Assembly: GCA_947503775.1 (NCBI GenBank)
Contig: CANNFE010000005.1
Span: 124,001-188,000, forward strand
Reading direction: 5' to 3'
Origin: an uncultured Paracoccaceae bacterium
GTDB taxonomy: Bacteria > Pseudomonadota > Alphaproteobacteria > Rhodobacterales > Rhodobacteraceae
Length of the DNA stretch: 64,000 bases
Part shown: positions 26,763 through 35,659 of the stretch, in pieces
Position numbering within the stretch: the stretch's first letter is position 1
How the letters are laid out: every line of letters begins with the position of its first letter
Made by a program: the position numbers and the translations under genes
Notes under the pieces: generated by a model
Database searches by the model: none
What the model was told of the DNA's origin: nothing
What the model saw: the letters and a program-made list of their open reading frames with translations, nothing else

Positions 26763-28108
26763 TGTTCGACAAGATCCTCATCGCCAATCGCGGCGAAATC
26801 GCCCTTCGCGTCGTCCGCGCCGCGCGGGAAATGGGCATCCAGACCGTCGCCGTCCATTCCACGGCCGATGCCGACGCGATGCATGTCCGGATGGCCGACG
26901 AATCCGTCTGCATCGGCCCCCCGCCAAGCCCGCAAAGCTATCTGTCGATCCCCGCAATCATCTCCGCCTGCGAGATCACCGGCGCGCAGGCCATCCATCC
27001 CGGCTATGGCTTTCTTTCCGAGAATGCGAGCTTCGTGCAGATCGTGCAGGATCACGACCTGACCTTCATCGGCCCCACTGCCGAACATATCCGCGTGATG
27101 GGCGACAAGATCACTGCGATCGAGACGATGAAAGCGTTGGGCGTCCCCTGCGTACCCGGCTCGGATGGCGGCGTTCCCTCGCTTGAGGATGCGCGCCGTA
27201 TCGCCGCCGAGATCGGCTATCCCGTCATCATCAAGGCCACGGCAGGCGGCGGCGGGCGCGGCATGAAAGTCGCCGAAAACGCAGGCCAGCTCGACACCGC
27301 CTTCGGCGCCGCGCGGTCCGAGGCGAAGGCCGCCTTCGGCAATGACGAGGTCTATATCGAGAAATACCTGACCACCCCGCGCCATATCGAGATCCAGGTC
27401 TTTGGCGACGGCAAGGGCCAGGCCGTTCATCTGGGCGAGCGCGATTGCTCGCTCCAGCGGCGTCACCAGAAAGTCTTCGAAGAGGCGCCAGGCCCGGCCA
27501 TCGACGCCAAAACCCGCGCCGAGATCGGCAAAACCTGCGCCGATGCCGTCGCCCGCATCAACTATATCGGCGCCGGCACGATCGAATTTCTCTACGAGAA
27601 CGGTGAATTCTACTTCATCGAGATGAACACCCGCCTTCAGGTCGAACACCCCGTGACCGAGGCGATCTTTCGGCAAGATCTCGTGCGCGAACAGATCCGT
27701 GTCGCCGCCGGGCTACCGATGTCCTTCACGCAGGACGATCTCAAGATCGACGGACACGCCATCGAAGTGCGGATCAACGCCGAAAAGCTTCCGAACTTCG
27801 CGCCCTCACCGGGGAAGATCTCGCAATACCATGCCCCCGGCGGGCTTGGCGTGCGGATGGACAGCGCGCTTTATGACGGCTATTCGATCCCGCCCTATTA
27901 CGACAGCCTGATCGGCAAGCTGATCGTCCATGGCCGCGACCGCACCGAAGCGCTGGCGCGGCTCGACCGGGCGCTGGGCGAGCTTATCGTCGACGGCGTC
28001 GAAACGACGATCCCCCTCTTCAACAGCCTTCTGGCCGAAGAGGATATCCTGACCGGATCCTACAATATCCACTGGCTCGAAGAATGGCTCGACACGCATC
28101 TCGGCTGA
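26762..28108 (+). CDS. accC: Acetyl-CoA carboxylase, biotin carboxylase subunit
   Basis: A 448-residue ATP-grasp enzyme carboxylating AccB-bound biotin. It has the N-terminal [35 protein letters not shown], the ATP lid with [16 protein letters not shown] near residue 160, [36 protein letters not shown] and the C-terminal biotin-carboxylase domain ending in [15 protein letters not shown]. Length is exactly as expected. It overlaps the accB stop by one base and precedes aat by four bases, so accB-accC-aat form one operon. Confidence 0.97.
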   Translation: MFDKILIANRGEIALRVVRAAREMGIQTVAVHSTADADAMHVRMADESVCIGPPPSPQSYLSIPAIISACEITGAQAIHPGYGFLSENASFVQIVQDHDLTFIGPTAEHIRVMGDKITAIETMKALGVPCVPGSDGGVPSLEDARRIAAEIGYPVIIKATAGGGGRGMKVAENAGQLDTAFGAARSEAKAAFGNDEVYIEKYLTTPRHIEIQVFGDGKGQAVHLGERDCSLQRRHQKVFEEAPGPAIDAKTRAEIGKTCADAVARINYIGAGTIEFLYENGEFYFIEMNTRLQVEHPVTEAIFRQDLVREQIRVAAGLPMSFTQDDLKIDGHAIEVRINAEKLPNFAPSPGKISQYHAPGGLGVRMDSALYDGYSIPPYYDSLIGKLIVHGRDRTEALARLDRALGELIVDGVETTIPLFNSLLAEEDILTGSYNIHWLEEWLDTHLG

Positions 28109-28112
28109 CCAG

Positions 28113-28757
28113 GTGACCGGATCTGCCGGTCTAAGTCCCGATCTTTTGCTGCAGGGATACGCCTCCGGCGTGTTCCCGATGTCCGAAGGCCGCGACACCG
28201 ACGAGGTGTTCTGGGTCGATCCGCGCCAGCGCGGGATCTTCCCGCTTGACCGGTTTCGCATCTCCAGATCCCTTCGCAAGACGATCCTCAAGACACCGTT
28301 CCGCATCACACGAAATCAGGCCTTCGCGCAGGTGGTGGAGGGCTGCGCCGACCGCGACGACACCTGGATCAACAAGACGATCTTCGATCTTTACAGCGAC
28401 CTGCACCATCTCGGCTTTGCCCATTCGATCGAGATCTGGGAGGAGAGAGACCTTGTCGGCGGTGTCTATGGCGTCACGCTGAACGCGGCCTTTTTCGGGG
28501 AAAGCATGTTCTCGCGCAGAACCGACGCCTCAAAGATCGCGCTCGCCTACCTTGTGACAGGCCTCAGATCAGACGGGTTCGAGCTTTTCGATACGCAGTT
28601 TCTGACCGATCACCTCGCCAGTCTGGGCGCGATCGAAATTCCGCGACACGATTACCGCAAACGGCTCGCAGAGGCGATGGCCGGATCGGCCAGCTTCGGA
28701 GCAACGCCGCTTCCGACCGCTCAGGAGGTCGTGCAGCTCAGAACCCAGACATCATAG
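28113..28757 (+). CDS. aat: Leucyl/phenylalanyl-tRNA--protein transferase
   Basis: A 214-residue enzyme that adds Leu or Phe to proteins with N-terminal Arg or Lys, marking them for ClpS/ClpAP. Motifs are LLLQGYASGVFPMSEGRDTD, VFWVDPRQRGIFPLDRFRIS, GVYGVTLNAAFFGESMFSRR and ELFDTQFLTDHLASLGAIEI. The start is a GTG four bases after accC; the next ATG would remove the conserved N-terminal GYASGVFPM region, so GTG is preferred. Its 3' end overlaps the convergent DUF2155 gene by 37 bases. ClpX and ClpP are encoded about 2-3 kb away. Confidence 0.95.
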   Translation: MTGSAGLSPDLLLQGYASGVFPMSEGRDTDEVFWVDPRQRGIFPLDRFRISRSLRKTILKTPFRITRNQAFAQVVEGCADRDDTWINKTIFDLYSDLHHLGFAHSIEIWEERDLVGGVYGVTLNAAFFGESMFSRRTDASKIALAYLVTGLRSDGFELFDTQFLTDHLASLGAIEIPRHDYRKRLAEAMAGSASFGATPLPTAQEVVQLRTQTS

Positions 28758-29077
28758 CGGGGATGGTTCATCGCATAAAGCGCCGGCGCCGATCCGATCA
28801 GCCAGCCGCGAAACGCCGGATCCTCCAGCCCGCGCACAAAGACGGTGACAAAGGCAAAGGCGTCTCCGGACGGGTTGCCCGAAGGATAGCGGCAATCTTC
28901 CAGCGCGATTTCCACTCGTCCCGTCCCGCCGGTCTCTCCGACGGCCACATCGACATCCTCCAAAGCGCCGGTCGTCTTGTCGAGGATCCTCAGAACGCCG
29001 CCCGACGCAGAGGTAACCTCGTTCTGCGCCAAGGCGGGACCGGCCAGCAGCATCGAGATCAGCGCAAGACCTCTCAT
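28721..29077 (-). CDS. DUF2155 domain exported protein
   Basis: A 118-residue protein with a signal peptide ([18 protein letters not shown]) cleaved after ALA near residue 17. The mature part shows the DUF2155 pattern: [40 protein letters not shown], and [19 protein letters not shown]. Two conserved cysteines could form a disulfide in the periplasm. Its ATG overlaps the stop of the complex-I accessory gene upstream (ATGA). The biochemical role of the family is unknown. I take the start at 29077 because the longer frame lies over the upstream gene and destroys the signal peptide. Confidence 0.88.
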   Translation of the reverse strand: MRGLALISMLLAGPALAQNEVTSASGGVLRILDKTTGALEDVDVAVGETGGTGRVEIALEDCRYPSGNPSGDAFAFVTVFVRGLEDPAFRGWLIGSAPALYAMNHPRYDVWVLSCTTS

Positions 29078-29457
29078 TCTGGTGTCCAAGCCTCGTAATC
29101 CGTCGTCGGGGCCGGATCGCGCCGCCGGATCGATCCCGGCGGGGCATAGGCGGCCGGCGTTCCGGTCAGGTTCGGGATATGCGGCTTTTCCCATTCCTTG
29201 CGCGGCAGCGGATTCTCGGTCGGCGGCTCGTCCCAGGTATAGTGCAGCCAGCCATGCCAATCGGGGCTGACCTTGCTGGCCTCGGCCTCGTCATTGTAGA
29301 TCACCCAACGCCGTTTGCCGCCATCGGTCTGGTAATAGATATTCCCGAACTCATCCCGGCCGACCTCTTCACCCTTGCGCCAGGTAAAGATCTGGGTGCC
29401 CAGCGTCTGGCTGTTCCACCATGTCAGCACGCGCAGCAAGCCTGATTTCAGTCCCAT
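29074..29457 (-). CDS. NADH:ubiquinone oxidoreductase NDUFA12-type accessory subunit
   Basis: A 127-residue soluble protein. It has [60 protein letters not shown] and [20 protein letters not shown], matching the bacterial homologues of mitochondrial complex I subunit NDUFA12 (B17.2) restricted mainly to alphaproteobacteria. The family sits on the peripheral arm near the membrane interface and aids assembly. The gene is far from any nuo operon in this window, as is common. It is coupled by a 4-base overlap to DUF2155. Confidence 0.93.
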   Translation of the reverse strand: MGLKSGLLRVLTWWNSQTLGTQIFTWRKGEEVGRDEFGNIYYQTDGGKRRWVIYNDEAEASKVSPDWHGWLHYTWDEPPTENPLPRKEWEKPHIPNLTGTPAAYAPPGSIRRRDPAPTTDYEAWTPE

Positions 29458-29507
29458 GACCGTCTCCCTCGATTACGCTCGTCTATGACCGATCAATAGC
29501 TCAAGGT

Positions 29508-29888
29508 CTAGTCTATGGCAGAGGGCAGATGTGCCGTGACCTCGATCTCTATCCGATCTTTGGGATCGAGCAATCTGGCTTCAATGACGGTCGCGGCAGG
29601 CGGATGTGCACCAAACGCTTCGCGCAGAATTGGCCAGCATGGTTCAAAGTCATTAATGTCAGGAAGATAGTAGGTCACACGCACCACATGCGCCATGTTT
29701 GTCCCGGCTTCTTCAAGAGCAGCCTTTATGACGTTTAGTGCCGATTTACACTGCTCCAAGACATCATCTGGAACGTCATCTCCTTGCGCACAGGTGCCAG
29801 CCACATACACTGTCTCGCTGGCCACGACTGCGCGGCAATATCCAACTTTTGTTTCAAAAGGTCCGCCACTGTGAATGCGCTTAATCAC
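29508..29888 (-). CDS. RidA/YjgF-family protein (Rid deaminase-like)
   Basis: A 126-residue protein of the YjgF/YER057c/UK114 fold: [60 protein letters not shown], and [20 protein letters not shown]. The Arg that binds carboxylates in true RidA enzymes is not where expected (VIEARLL has Arg shifted into a different context), so it is probably a Rid1-7-type subgroup member, not canonical RidA. The start is GTG overlapping the clpX stop (GTGA). The DNA is visibly AT-richer than its neighbours: 29701-29760 is 50% G+C against 63% in 30061-30120. This suggests a relatively recent arrival. Confidence 0.85.
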   Translation of the reverse strand: MIKRIHSGGPFETKVGYCRAVVASETVYVAGTCAQGDDVPDDVLEQCKSALNVIKAALEEAGTNMAHVVRVTYYLPDINDFEPCWPILREAFGAHPPAATVIEARLLDPKDRIEIEVTAHLPSAID

Positions 29889-31150
29889 CCGGCAGACGCG
29901 GATTCTTTCTCGCCCTCGGCGTAGATCATCAGCGGAGCCGCGTCAGAGTTCACCGCGTCGTCATTCACGACAACCTCGGTGACGGCATCCATACCCGGCA
30001 GATCGAACATCGTGTTCAACAAAATATCCTCGAGGATCGACCGCAAGCCCCGCGCGCCCGTCTTGCGCTCGATGGCGCGCTTGGCGATGGCCGCCAAGGC
30101 GTCTTCGGTAAAGGTCAGCTTCGTGCTCTCCAGCTCGAAAAGACGCTGATATTGCTTGACCAGGGCGTTCTTCGGTTGGGTCAGAATTGTAATCAGCGCA
30201 TCTTCATCAAGATCCTGAAGCGTCGCGATCACTGGCAGGCGGCCCACGAATTCAGGGATCAGACCGAATTTCAGCAGATCCTCAGGCTCAAGGTCCATAA
30301 AGACCTCGCCCACGCCGCGTTCGTCATTGTCGCGCACATCGGCGCCGAACCCCATGGCCGAGCCCTTGCCACGCTGCGCGATGATCTTGTCGAGACCCGC
30401 AAAGGCACCGCCGCAGATGAAAAGGATATTGGTCGTATCCACCTGCAGGAATTCCTGCTGCGGATGCTTGCGCCCGCCTTGCGGAGGCACCGAGGCCACG
30501 GTGCCTTCCATGATCTTCAACAGCGCCTGCTGCACGCCCTCGCCCGACACATCGCGGGTGATCGAGGGGTTGTCGGACTTGCGCGTGATCTTGTCGACCT
30601 CGTCGATATAGACAATGCCGCGCTGCGCCCGCTCAACGTTGTATTCCGAGGCCTGAAGCAGCTTGAGAATGATATTCTCGACATCCTCGCCGACATAGCC
30701 CGCTTCGGTCAGTGTCGTCGCATCGGCCATCGTGAACGGCACGTCGAGGATCCGCGCCAGCGTCTGCGCCAGCAGCGTCTTGCCGCAGCCCGTCGGACCG
30801 ATCAGCATGATGTTCGATTTCGCCAGCTCGATATCCGTCGACTTGGACGAATGGTTCAGGCGCTTGTAATGGTTGTGCACCGCAACCGACAGCACCCGCT
30901 TGGCATGGGCCTGACCGATCACGTAATCGTCGAGGACCTCGCAAATCTCCTTGGGCGTCGGAACACCGTCCGCCGCCTTGAGACCCGCGCTCTTGGTCTC
31001 TTCGCGGATGATGTCCATGCACAGCTCGACGCATTCATCGCAGATGAACACGGTCGGTCCCGCAATCAACTTGCGAACCTCGTGCTGACTTTTCCCGCAA
31101 AAGCTGCAGTAAAGGGTGTTCTTGCTATCGCTTCCGGAAGTGTTTGCCAT
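29885..31150 (-). CDS. clpX: ClpXP protease ATP-dependent specificity subunit
   Basis: A 421-residue AAA+ unfoldase. ATG at 31150 follows GAGGATCGCC; the frame extends further without merit. The N-terminal zinc finger is [16 protein letters not shown] with [10 protein letters not shown]. Walker A is GPTGCGKT, the pore loop [11 protein letters not shown], Walker [11 protein letters not shown], then [19 protein letters not shown] and the sensor-2 region [16 protein letters not shown]. It recognises and threads substrates into ClpP, whose gene lies 132 bases upstream on the same strand behind a hairpin terminator. Its stop overlaps the RidA-family start by four bases. Confidence 0.97.
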   Translation of the reverse strand: MANTSGSDSKNTLYCSFCGKSQHEVRKLIAGPTVFICDECVELCMDIIREETKSAGLKAADGVPTPKEICEVLDDYVIGQAHAKRVLSVAVHNHYKRLNHSSKSTDIELAKSNIMLIGPTGCGKTLLAQTLARILDVPFTMADATTLTEAGYVGEDVENIILKLLQASEYNVERAQRGIVYIDEVDKITRKSDNPSITRDVSGEGVQQALLKIMEGTVASVPPQGGRKHPQQEFLQVDTTNILFICGGAFAGLDKIIAQRGKGSAMGFGADVRDNDERGVGEVFMDLEPEDLLKFGLIPEFVGRLPVIATLQDLDEDALITILTQPKNALVKQYQRLFELESTKLTFTEDALAAIAKRAIERKTGARGLRSILEDILLNTMFDLPGMDAVTEVVVNDDAVNSDAAPLMIYAEGEKESASAG

Positions 31151-31246
31151 AGGGCGATCCTCGGTGACGCTACCAGCCGCCGAACCAGGGCAGCATTGTC
31201 GTTTTGCCAGACTAAGGCAGCCCCCAACGGGCCACAACGGCAAAAT

Positions 31247-31274
31247 GCCCGGATCACTGTCACGTAATCCGGGC
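31247..31274 (-). terminator. Intrinsic terminator-like hairpin after clpP
   Basis: GCCCGGAT (31247-31254) pairs with ATCCGGGC (31267-31274) across a 12-base loop. On the minus strand the stem is followed by ATTTTG. It lies nine bases downstream of the clpP stop and upstream of clpX, so it should partly separate clpP and clpX expression. Confidence 0.6.
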
Positions 31275-31282
31275 GTTTCGTC

Positions 31283-31915
31283 TCACTCGTCCGTTTCGTC
31301 GTCGTCCTTTGTGCGGTTCTCGACGATCTCGTCGATCAGTCCCCACTCCTTGGCCTCTTCGGGCGACATGAAGTTATCCCGCTCCAGCGCGCTCTCGACC
31401 TCTTCGAGGGTCCGGCCGGTATGCTTGACATAGATCTCGTTCAGACGCGTCTTCAGCTTCTGCGTCTCCTGCGCATGGATCATGATATCAGTGGCTTGGC
31501 CTTGATATCCGCCGGAGGGCTGGTGCACCATGATCCGCGAATTGGGCAGCGAAAACCGCATCCCGGCCTCGCCCGCGGTCAGCAAAAGCGATCCCATCGA
31601 CGCCGCCTGGCCGACGACCAACGTCGAGACCTTCGGCTTGATGTACTGCATCGTATCGTAGATCGAGAGCCCCGATGTCACGACGCCGCCGGGCGAGTTG
31701 ATGTACATCGAGATCTCCTTGGACGGATTTTCCGCCTCGAGGTGTAGCAATTGCGCCACGATCAGCTGGCTCATCCCGTCATGGACTGGACCGTTCACGA
31801 AGATGATCCGCTCCTTTAGGAGTCGCGAGAAGATGTCATAGGCGCGCTCACCGCGTGCGGTCTGTTCGACCACCATCGGGACGAGGTTCATGTAGGTCTG
31901 TGCGGGATCTTGCAT
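31283..31915 (-). CDS. clpP: ATP-dependent Clp protease proteolytic subunit
   Basis: A 210-residue serine peptidase that forms the tetradecameric chamber used by ClpX and ClpA. The start at ATG 31915 ([20 protein letters not shown]) gives the usual length; upstream in-frame codons lack a family match. The catalytic triad is visible: Ser in [15 protein letters not shown], His in [17 protein letters not shown], and Asp in [16 protein letters not shown]. The segment [20 protein letters not shown] is the substrate-binding strand. It precedes clpX on the same strand. Confidence 0.97.
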   Translation of the reverse strand: MQDPAQTYMNLVPMVVEQTARGERAYDIFSRLLKERIIFVNGPVHDGMSQLIVAQLLHLEAENPSKEISMYINSPGGVVTSGLSIYDTMQYIKPKVSTLVVGQAASMGSLLLTAGEAGMRFSLPNSRIMVHQPSGGYQGQATDIMIHAQETQKLKTRLNEIYVKHTGRTLEEVESALERDNFMSPEEAKEWGLIDEIVENRTKDDDETDE

Positions 31916-32025
31916 CGGGTGCCTGCTGATTTGGGGAAAGGATCCGGTCTGGGTTCGAGAGAGACTAGTTGTGCTCCATGCGGCCTTCAAGGGCGGCCGT
32001 CACTTGACGTCTGGGTTCGTAATGG

Positions 32026-32047
32026 CTTACGGTAAGTCATGACTTAC
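32026..32047. promoter_or_regulatory. Operator-like palindromes covering the ArsR-family start codon
   Basis: A perfect 16-bp palindrome, GTAAGTCATGACTTAC (32032-32047), contains the ATG of the regulator gene at its centre. It overlaps a second inverted pair CTTAC-G-GTAAG (32026-32036). The three half-sites share the GTAAG/CTTAC sequence. This is the kind of dyad bound by dimeric ArsR-type repressors, and its position over the start codon would block transcription or early elongation. Confidence 0.65.
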
Positions 32048-32359
32048 GAAGTTGCAATAGCCGCTCTTGCCGATCCCTCCCGCCGGGCCATCGTCGATGT
32101 TCTGCGCCGCGGCCCCGCGCCGGTCGGCGATCTGGCCAAGGCCCTGCCGATCAGCAGGCCCGCCGTCTCCCAGCACCTGCGCGTGCTCAGCGATGCGGGG
32201 CTTCTGACCGTCACGCAGCACGGAACCCGCCGCTATTACGCCATTTCGCCCGAAGGGCTCGAGGAATTGCGCAGCTATCTCGACCATCTCTGGGACGATG
32301 CCCTGGCCGCGTTCCGCGACAACGCCGTCAAACAATCCGAAAAGAAGGCTAACAAATGA
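32039..32359 (+). CDS. ArsR/SmtB-family transcriptional regulator
   Basis: A 106-residue winged-helix repressor: MTYEVAIAALADPSRRAIVD, VLRRGPAPVGDLAKALPISR, PAVSQHLRVLSDAGLLTVTQ, HGTRRYYAISPEGLEELRSY. The recognition helix is PAVSQHLRVL. No metal-binding CxC pair is present, so this belongs to the metal-independent ArsR group commonly paired with an SRPBCC/AHSA1 gene. The stop overlaps the SRPBCC start (ATGATG arrangement). It is divergent from clpP with about 120 bases between. Confidence 0.93.
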   Translation: MTYEVAIAALADPSRRAIVDVLRRGPAPVGDLAKALPISRPAVSQHLRVLSDAGLLTVTQHGTRRYYAISPEGLEELRSYLDHLWDDALAAFRDNAVKQSEKKANK

Positions 32360-32778
32360 TGAAGACCCCCAAACACATCGAAAAGTCAATCACCGTGACC
32401 CTCGATCAGGACGAGGCCTTCGATCTCTTCACGGCGAACCTGGACAAATGGTGGCCCGCCACCAAGGACGGCGCGACCATCACGCTCGATCCCGGCTTCG
32501 GCGGCACCCTCAAGCGCACTGGCCCCGAGGACGACACCGAAATCCTGGGCCGGATCACCCATTTCGAACCGGGAGAGAGCCTGACCTTCACTTGGCAGAA
32601 GGGCGACGAGGTGATCGAGCTTTTGCTGACCTTCACCCAGATCGAGGACGGAACGCGCGTTGATCTGGTCGAGCTGCCTCTTGCGCTTGCCGACGCGGTC
32701 GCGGCCTGCAAATGGATCCCGGACCCCGAGGAGATCCTTCTTGCCTTCAAGGCCTGCGCCCGGCCCGTCATGGCCTGA
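32356..32778 (+). CDS. SRPBCC/AHSA1-family protein
   Basis: A 140-residue protein with the activator-of-Hsp90-homologue/START-like fold: HIEKSITVTLDQDEAFDLFT, KWWPATKDGATITLDPGFGG, DDTEILGRITHFEPGESLTF and TFTQIEDGTRVDLVELPLAL. Members of the ArsR-coupled subgroup form a hydrophobic cavity protein of unknown ligand. Translation is coupled to the ArsR-family gene by a 4-base overlap. The pair is a common two-gene cassette in Rhodobacterales and other bacteria. No enzymatic activity can be read from the sequence. Confidence 0.88.
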   Translation: MMKTPKHIEKSITVTLDQDEAFDLFTANLDKWWPATKDGATITLDPGFGGTLKRTGPEDDTEILGRITHFEPGESLTFTWQKGDEVIELLLTFTQIEDGTRVDLVELPLALADAVAACKWIPDPEEILLAFKACARPVMA

Positions 32779-32819
32779 CGGCTTGAAGCCTCGCCCGGCT
32801 GCGCCATCTCTGCCGTGCA

Positions 32820-34034
32820 ATGACTTCATCCAGATCACTCTGGCCCGCAACGCGGGACGACGCCTTGCGGCAGCTGTCCGATTTCGTGCCCCGCGCAGGC
32901 CCCGACTACGCAGCTCTGCGCGGCTACGATCTGCCGCAGCATCCCCACGTCTCGCAGCTGTCCCCCTACCTGCGCCACCGCATCGTCACCGAAGAAGAGG
33001 TGCTGCGCACCGCTCTGGCCGCCCATGGTCCCGAGGGCGCTCAAAAGTTCGTGGACGAGGTTCTCTGGCGAACCTACTGGAAAGGCTGGCTCGAGATGCG
33101 CCCAGCGGTCTGGCGCGACTACCGCCTTGGCGTTCAGGCCGCGCTCAACCGCATTCATACCGAAAGCGGCCTGCGATCCGCGTGGGAGGCCGCCTGCTCT
33201 GGCCATACCGAAATCGACTGCTTCAACGCATGGGCCCAGCAGCTTGTTGAGGACGGCTACCTGCACAATCACGCCCGGATGTGGTTCGCCTCTATCTGGA
33301 TCTTCACCCTGCGGCTGCCTTGGGAGCTGGGCGCCGATTTCTTCCTGCGCCATCTCTATGATGGCGATCCGGCCTCCAACACGCTGGGATGGCGCTGGGT
33401 CGCGGGCCTCCAGACCCGGGGCAAGATCTATGTCGCCGACGCCTCGAATATCGCAAAGTTCACCAAAGGCCGCCTTCCCCGCGCGCAAGGTCTGGCAACC
33501 AACCCCGCCCCTCTCGACGGCCCGCCCCCGCCGGACCCGGCGGATCTCGACCTGACATTCGACTGGGATGCGGATCTTCCAACCGGTCTTCTGATCACCG
33601 AAGAAGACCTCTCGCCCGCTGATCTCTTTCCGGAAAAGAGCCGGCCGCGCCTCGTCGCCAGCTATCAGGCCACCCAAGAGCGATCGCCGCTCGCCGTCTC
33701 GCCGCAGGTCATCCAATTCGTCTCCGACGCGATCGACGCCTGCGGCACATCCCTCGCAGAGCAGACGACACATTGCCCGGCCCCGAACGATATCCTGACC
33801 TGGGCCACGCAAAACAACCTCAAGCAGATCGTCACGTCCCACCCCCCGGTCGGCCCCACCGCCGAGGATCTCTTTAAACTCGAGCCGCGCCTGACCTCCG
33901 CCGGGATCACCCTGAAACGCATCGCGCGCCGCTACGACGCCGACGCCTGGCCGCGCGCGACCGCAGGATATTTCAAGTTCAAGAAGACATCCGGCCCGCT
34001 CATCGACCGGCTGCTGGCCGAGGGAGGCGGCTAG
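32820..34034 (+). CDS. Photolyase/cryptochrome-like FAD-binding protein with apparently permuted domains
   Basis: A 404-residue protein. Residues about 1-240 match the C-terminal, FAD-binding helical domain of DNA photolyases: VSQLSPYLRHRIVTEEEVLR, FVDEVLWRTYWKGWLEMRPA, YLHNHARMWFASIWIFTLRL, and DGDPASNTLGWRWVAGLQTR. The normal N-terminal alpha/beta domain is absent at the front. Residues about 255-400 look alpha/beta instead (TGLLITEEDLSPADLF, DILTWATQNNLKQIVTSHPP, LTSAGITLKRIARRYDADAW), resembling the antenna domain placed after the FAD domain. Photolyase-like proteins lacking the N-terminal domain are known; the permuted reading is mine. Repair activity is unproven. Its TAG overlaps the convergent ecfG stop. 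Confidence 0.82.
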   Translation: MTSSRSLWPATRDDALRQLSDFVPRAGPDYAALRGYDLPQHPHVSQLSPYLRHRIVTEEEVLRTALAAHGPEGAQKFVDEVLWRTYWKGWLEMRPAVWRDYRLGVQAALNRIHTESGLRSAWEAACSGHTEIDCFNAWAQQLVEDGYLHNHARMWFASIWIFTLRLPWELGADFFLRHLYDGDPASNTLGWRWVAGLQTRGKIYVADASNIAKFTKGRLPRAQGLATNPAPLDGPPPPDPADLDLTFDWDADLPTGLLITEEDLSPADLFPEKSRPRLVASYQATQERSPLAVSPQVIQFVSDAIDACGTSLAEQTTHCPAPNDILTWATQNNLKQIVTSHPPVGPTAEDLFKLEPRLTSAGITLKRIARRYDADAWPRATAGYFKFKKTSGPLIDRLLAEGGG

Positions 34035-34588
34035 ATCGAGCTGTTGTTGTTGCCCGTCAGCACGGCCATCGTCGCATTATCCGTCATCTCGAGCGCATCG
34101 CCCTCTTCGAGCTCGAGCAATTCGGTCAGGCGCGCGCGCCCCCGATTGGCGCGGCTCTTGATCGTCCCGATCGCCACGCCGCACATGCCGGCCGCTTCCT
34201 CGTAGGAAAAGCCCGAGGCCCCCACCAGGATCAGCGCCTCGCGCTGCTCATCGGCCAACTGCTCGAAGGCGCGGCGAAAGTCCTTCATCTGTAGGCGGCC
34301 GTCATGGGCCGGTTTTTCGGCCAGCCCGGCGGCGAACACACCATCGACATCCGCGACCTCGCGCTTGGCCTTGCGCCGCCCGGTATAGAACGTGTTGCGC
34401 AGGATCGTGAACAGCCAGGCCCGCAGGTTCGTCCCGGGTTTGAACCGCTCAAAGTTGCTCCACGCCTTGACGACGGTATCCTGCACCAGATCATCCGCCG
34501 CCGCCCCGTTGCGGGCAAGGCTCAGTGCAAAGGCCCGCAAGGCCGGAAGATGCTCGATCAGCTCTTCCTTGGGATCTCGGAAGCTCAT
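34031..34588 (-). CDS. ecfG: General stress response sigma factor EcfG
   Basis: A 185-residue ECF sigma factor. Region 2 is LPALRAFALSLARNGAAADD followed by LVQDTVVKAWSNFERFKPGT and NLRAWLFTILRNTFYTGRR; region 4 is QLADEQREALILVGASGFSY with EEAAGMCGVAIGTIKSRANR. This matches the EcfG (ECF15) group. It is translationally coupled to nepR (4-base overlap), with phyR divergent, the standard alphaproteobacterial arrangement. It directs RNA polymerase to GGAAC-N16/17-CGTT promoters, one of which is visible at 38826-38851. It is released when phosphorylated PhyR captures NepR. Confidence 0.95.
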   Translation of the reverse strand: MSFRDPKEELIEHLPALRAFALSLARNGAAADDLVQDTVVKAWSNFERFKPGTNLRAWLFTILRNTFYTGRRKAKREVADVDGVFAAGLAEKPAHDGRLQMKDFRRAFEQLADEQREALILVGASGFSYEEAAGMCGVAIGTIKSRANRGRARLTELLELEEGDALEMTDNATMAVLTGNNNSSI

Positions 34589-34743
34589 GTATCGTCCTGC
34601 GTCTTTGCGACGGCATCCGGACCTTCTGTCCTCAGACGTTCTAAAAGCAACTTGAACCGGTCCGGAAGCTCTTCATCAAGCGCTTCCTGATAGACCCGTT
34701 TAAGGTTTTCCTCGATTTCATCCGTTTTTTTCGGTCCGGCCAT
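34585..34743 (-). CDS. nepR: Anti-sigma factor NepR
   Basis: A 52-residue protein, start chosen at ATG 34743 (MAGPKKTDEIEENLKRVYQE); a longer frame adds ten basic residues. The core IEENLKRVYQEALDEELPDR and FKLLLERLRTE is the conserved NepR helix pair that binds EcfG or, alternatively, the sigma-like domain of PhyR. It overlaps ecfG by four bases, keeping sigma and anti-sigma levels linked. No GGAAC-type EcfG promoter was found in the 103-base gap to phyR by eye, so autoregulation of this operon could not be shown. Confidence 0.92.
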   Translation of the reverse strand: MAGPKKTDEIEENLKRVYQEALDEELPDRFKLLLERLRTEGPDAVAKTQDDT

Positions 34744-34846
34744 GTATGTCTTCTGTTTTCGCCTACTTAACATTCAACTAGCTGTCTGAAAGCTTTATCG
34801 TGAGCTAGAGTCACTAGACCAGTGCACAAATAATATTAGGCTGTCC

Positions 34847-35659
34847 ATGACCCAATCCGAAACCTTCGCAACACATATCGAGACGCATATCCCGTTTCTG
34901 CGGCGATATGCCCGGGCGCTGTGCGGCAGCCAGACGGCAGGCGACGCCATCGCGGTCGAGGCGCTCGAGGCGACGATCGAACGGTCTGGCACCCTGACAG
35001 AGAGGGGCGAGATCAAGATCGCTCTCTTCAAGGTCTTCCACGACATCTGGACCGGCAGACCGATCGATGCGGACGTGGACGACCAGGATGACCGCCTGCA
35101 CAGCCAGGCGCAAAAGAACATGGCGCAGCTCACCGGAAACAGCCGCGAGGCGCTCCTGCTCCACGCGATCGAAGAGTTTTCCTTCAACGAGATCGGCCAG
35201 ATCCTCGGGATCGACCGCGACAAGGCCGAAGACCTCGTTCAGACGGCCCGCCAGGAAATGCAGGACGTCGTCGCGGGCCGCATCCTCATCATCGAGGACG
35301 AGGCGATCATCGCGATGGATCTGCAAAGCATCGTCACGGAAATGGGCCACACGCTCACCGGGATCGGCCGCACGCGCGATCACGCGGTCAAGCTCGCCAA
35401 GGCCGAAAAACCCGCCTTGGTGATGGCCGATATCCAGTTGGCCGACAATTCCTCCGGGATCGATGCGGTCGGTGATATCCTTAAGATCGTTGGGGACGTT
35501 CCGGTCATCTTCATCACCGCCTTCCCCGAACGCCTGCTGACCGGGCGCAAGCCGGAACCGGCCTTTCTCATCGCCAAACCCTATACCGAAGAGCAGGTCC
35601 GCTCGGCCGTCAGCCAGGCGATGTTCTTTGCCTCGACCGAAACGCTGATCAGCCGGTAG
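34847..35659 (+). CDS. phyR: Stress response regulator PhyR (sigma-like domain plus receiver)
   Basis: A 270-residue protein. Residues about 1-135 form the EcfG-like sigma mimic (FLRRYARALCGSQTAGDAIA, NSREALLLHAIEEFSFNEIG). Residues about 140-265 are the receiver: ILIIEDEAIIAMDLQSIVTE, phosphoacceptor Asp in ALVMADIQLADNSSGIDAVG, VIFITAFPERLL and the Lys in FLIAKPYTEEQVRSAVSQA. On phosphorylation it binds NepR and frees EcfG. No PhyK-type HWE kinase is present nearby. It is divergent from nepR-ecfG and overlaps the convergent YihY-type gene by 11 bases. Confidence 0.95.
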   Translation: MTQSETFATHIETHIPFLRRYARALCGSQTAGDAIAVEALEATIERSGTLTERGEIKIALFKVFHDIWTGRPIDADVDDQDDRLHSQAQKNMAQLTGNSREALLLHAIEEFSFNEIGQILGIDRDKAEDLVQTARQEMQDVVAGRILIIEDEAIIAMDLQSIVTEMGHTLTGIGRTRDHAVKLAKAEKPALVMADIQLADNSSGIDAVGDILKIVGDVPVIFITAFPERLLTGRKPEPAFLIAKPYTEEQVRSAVSQAMFFASTETLISR

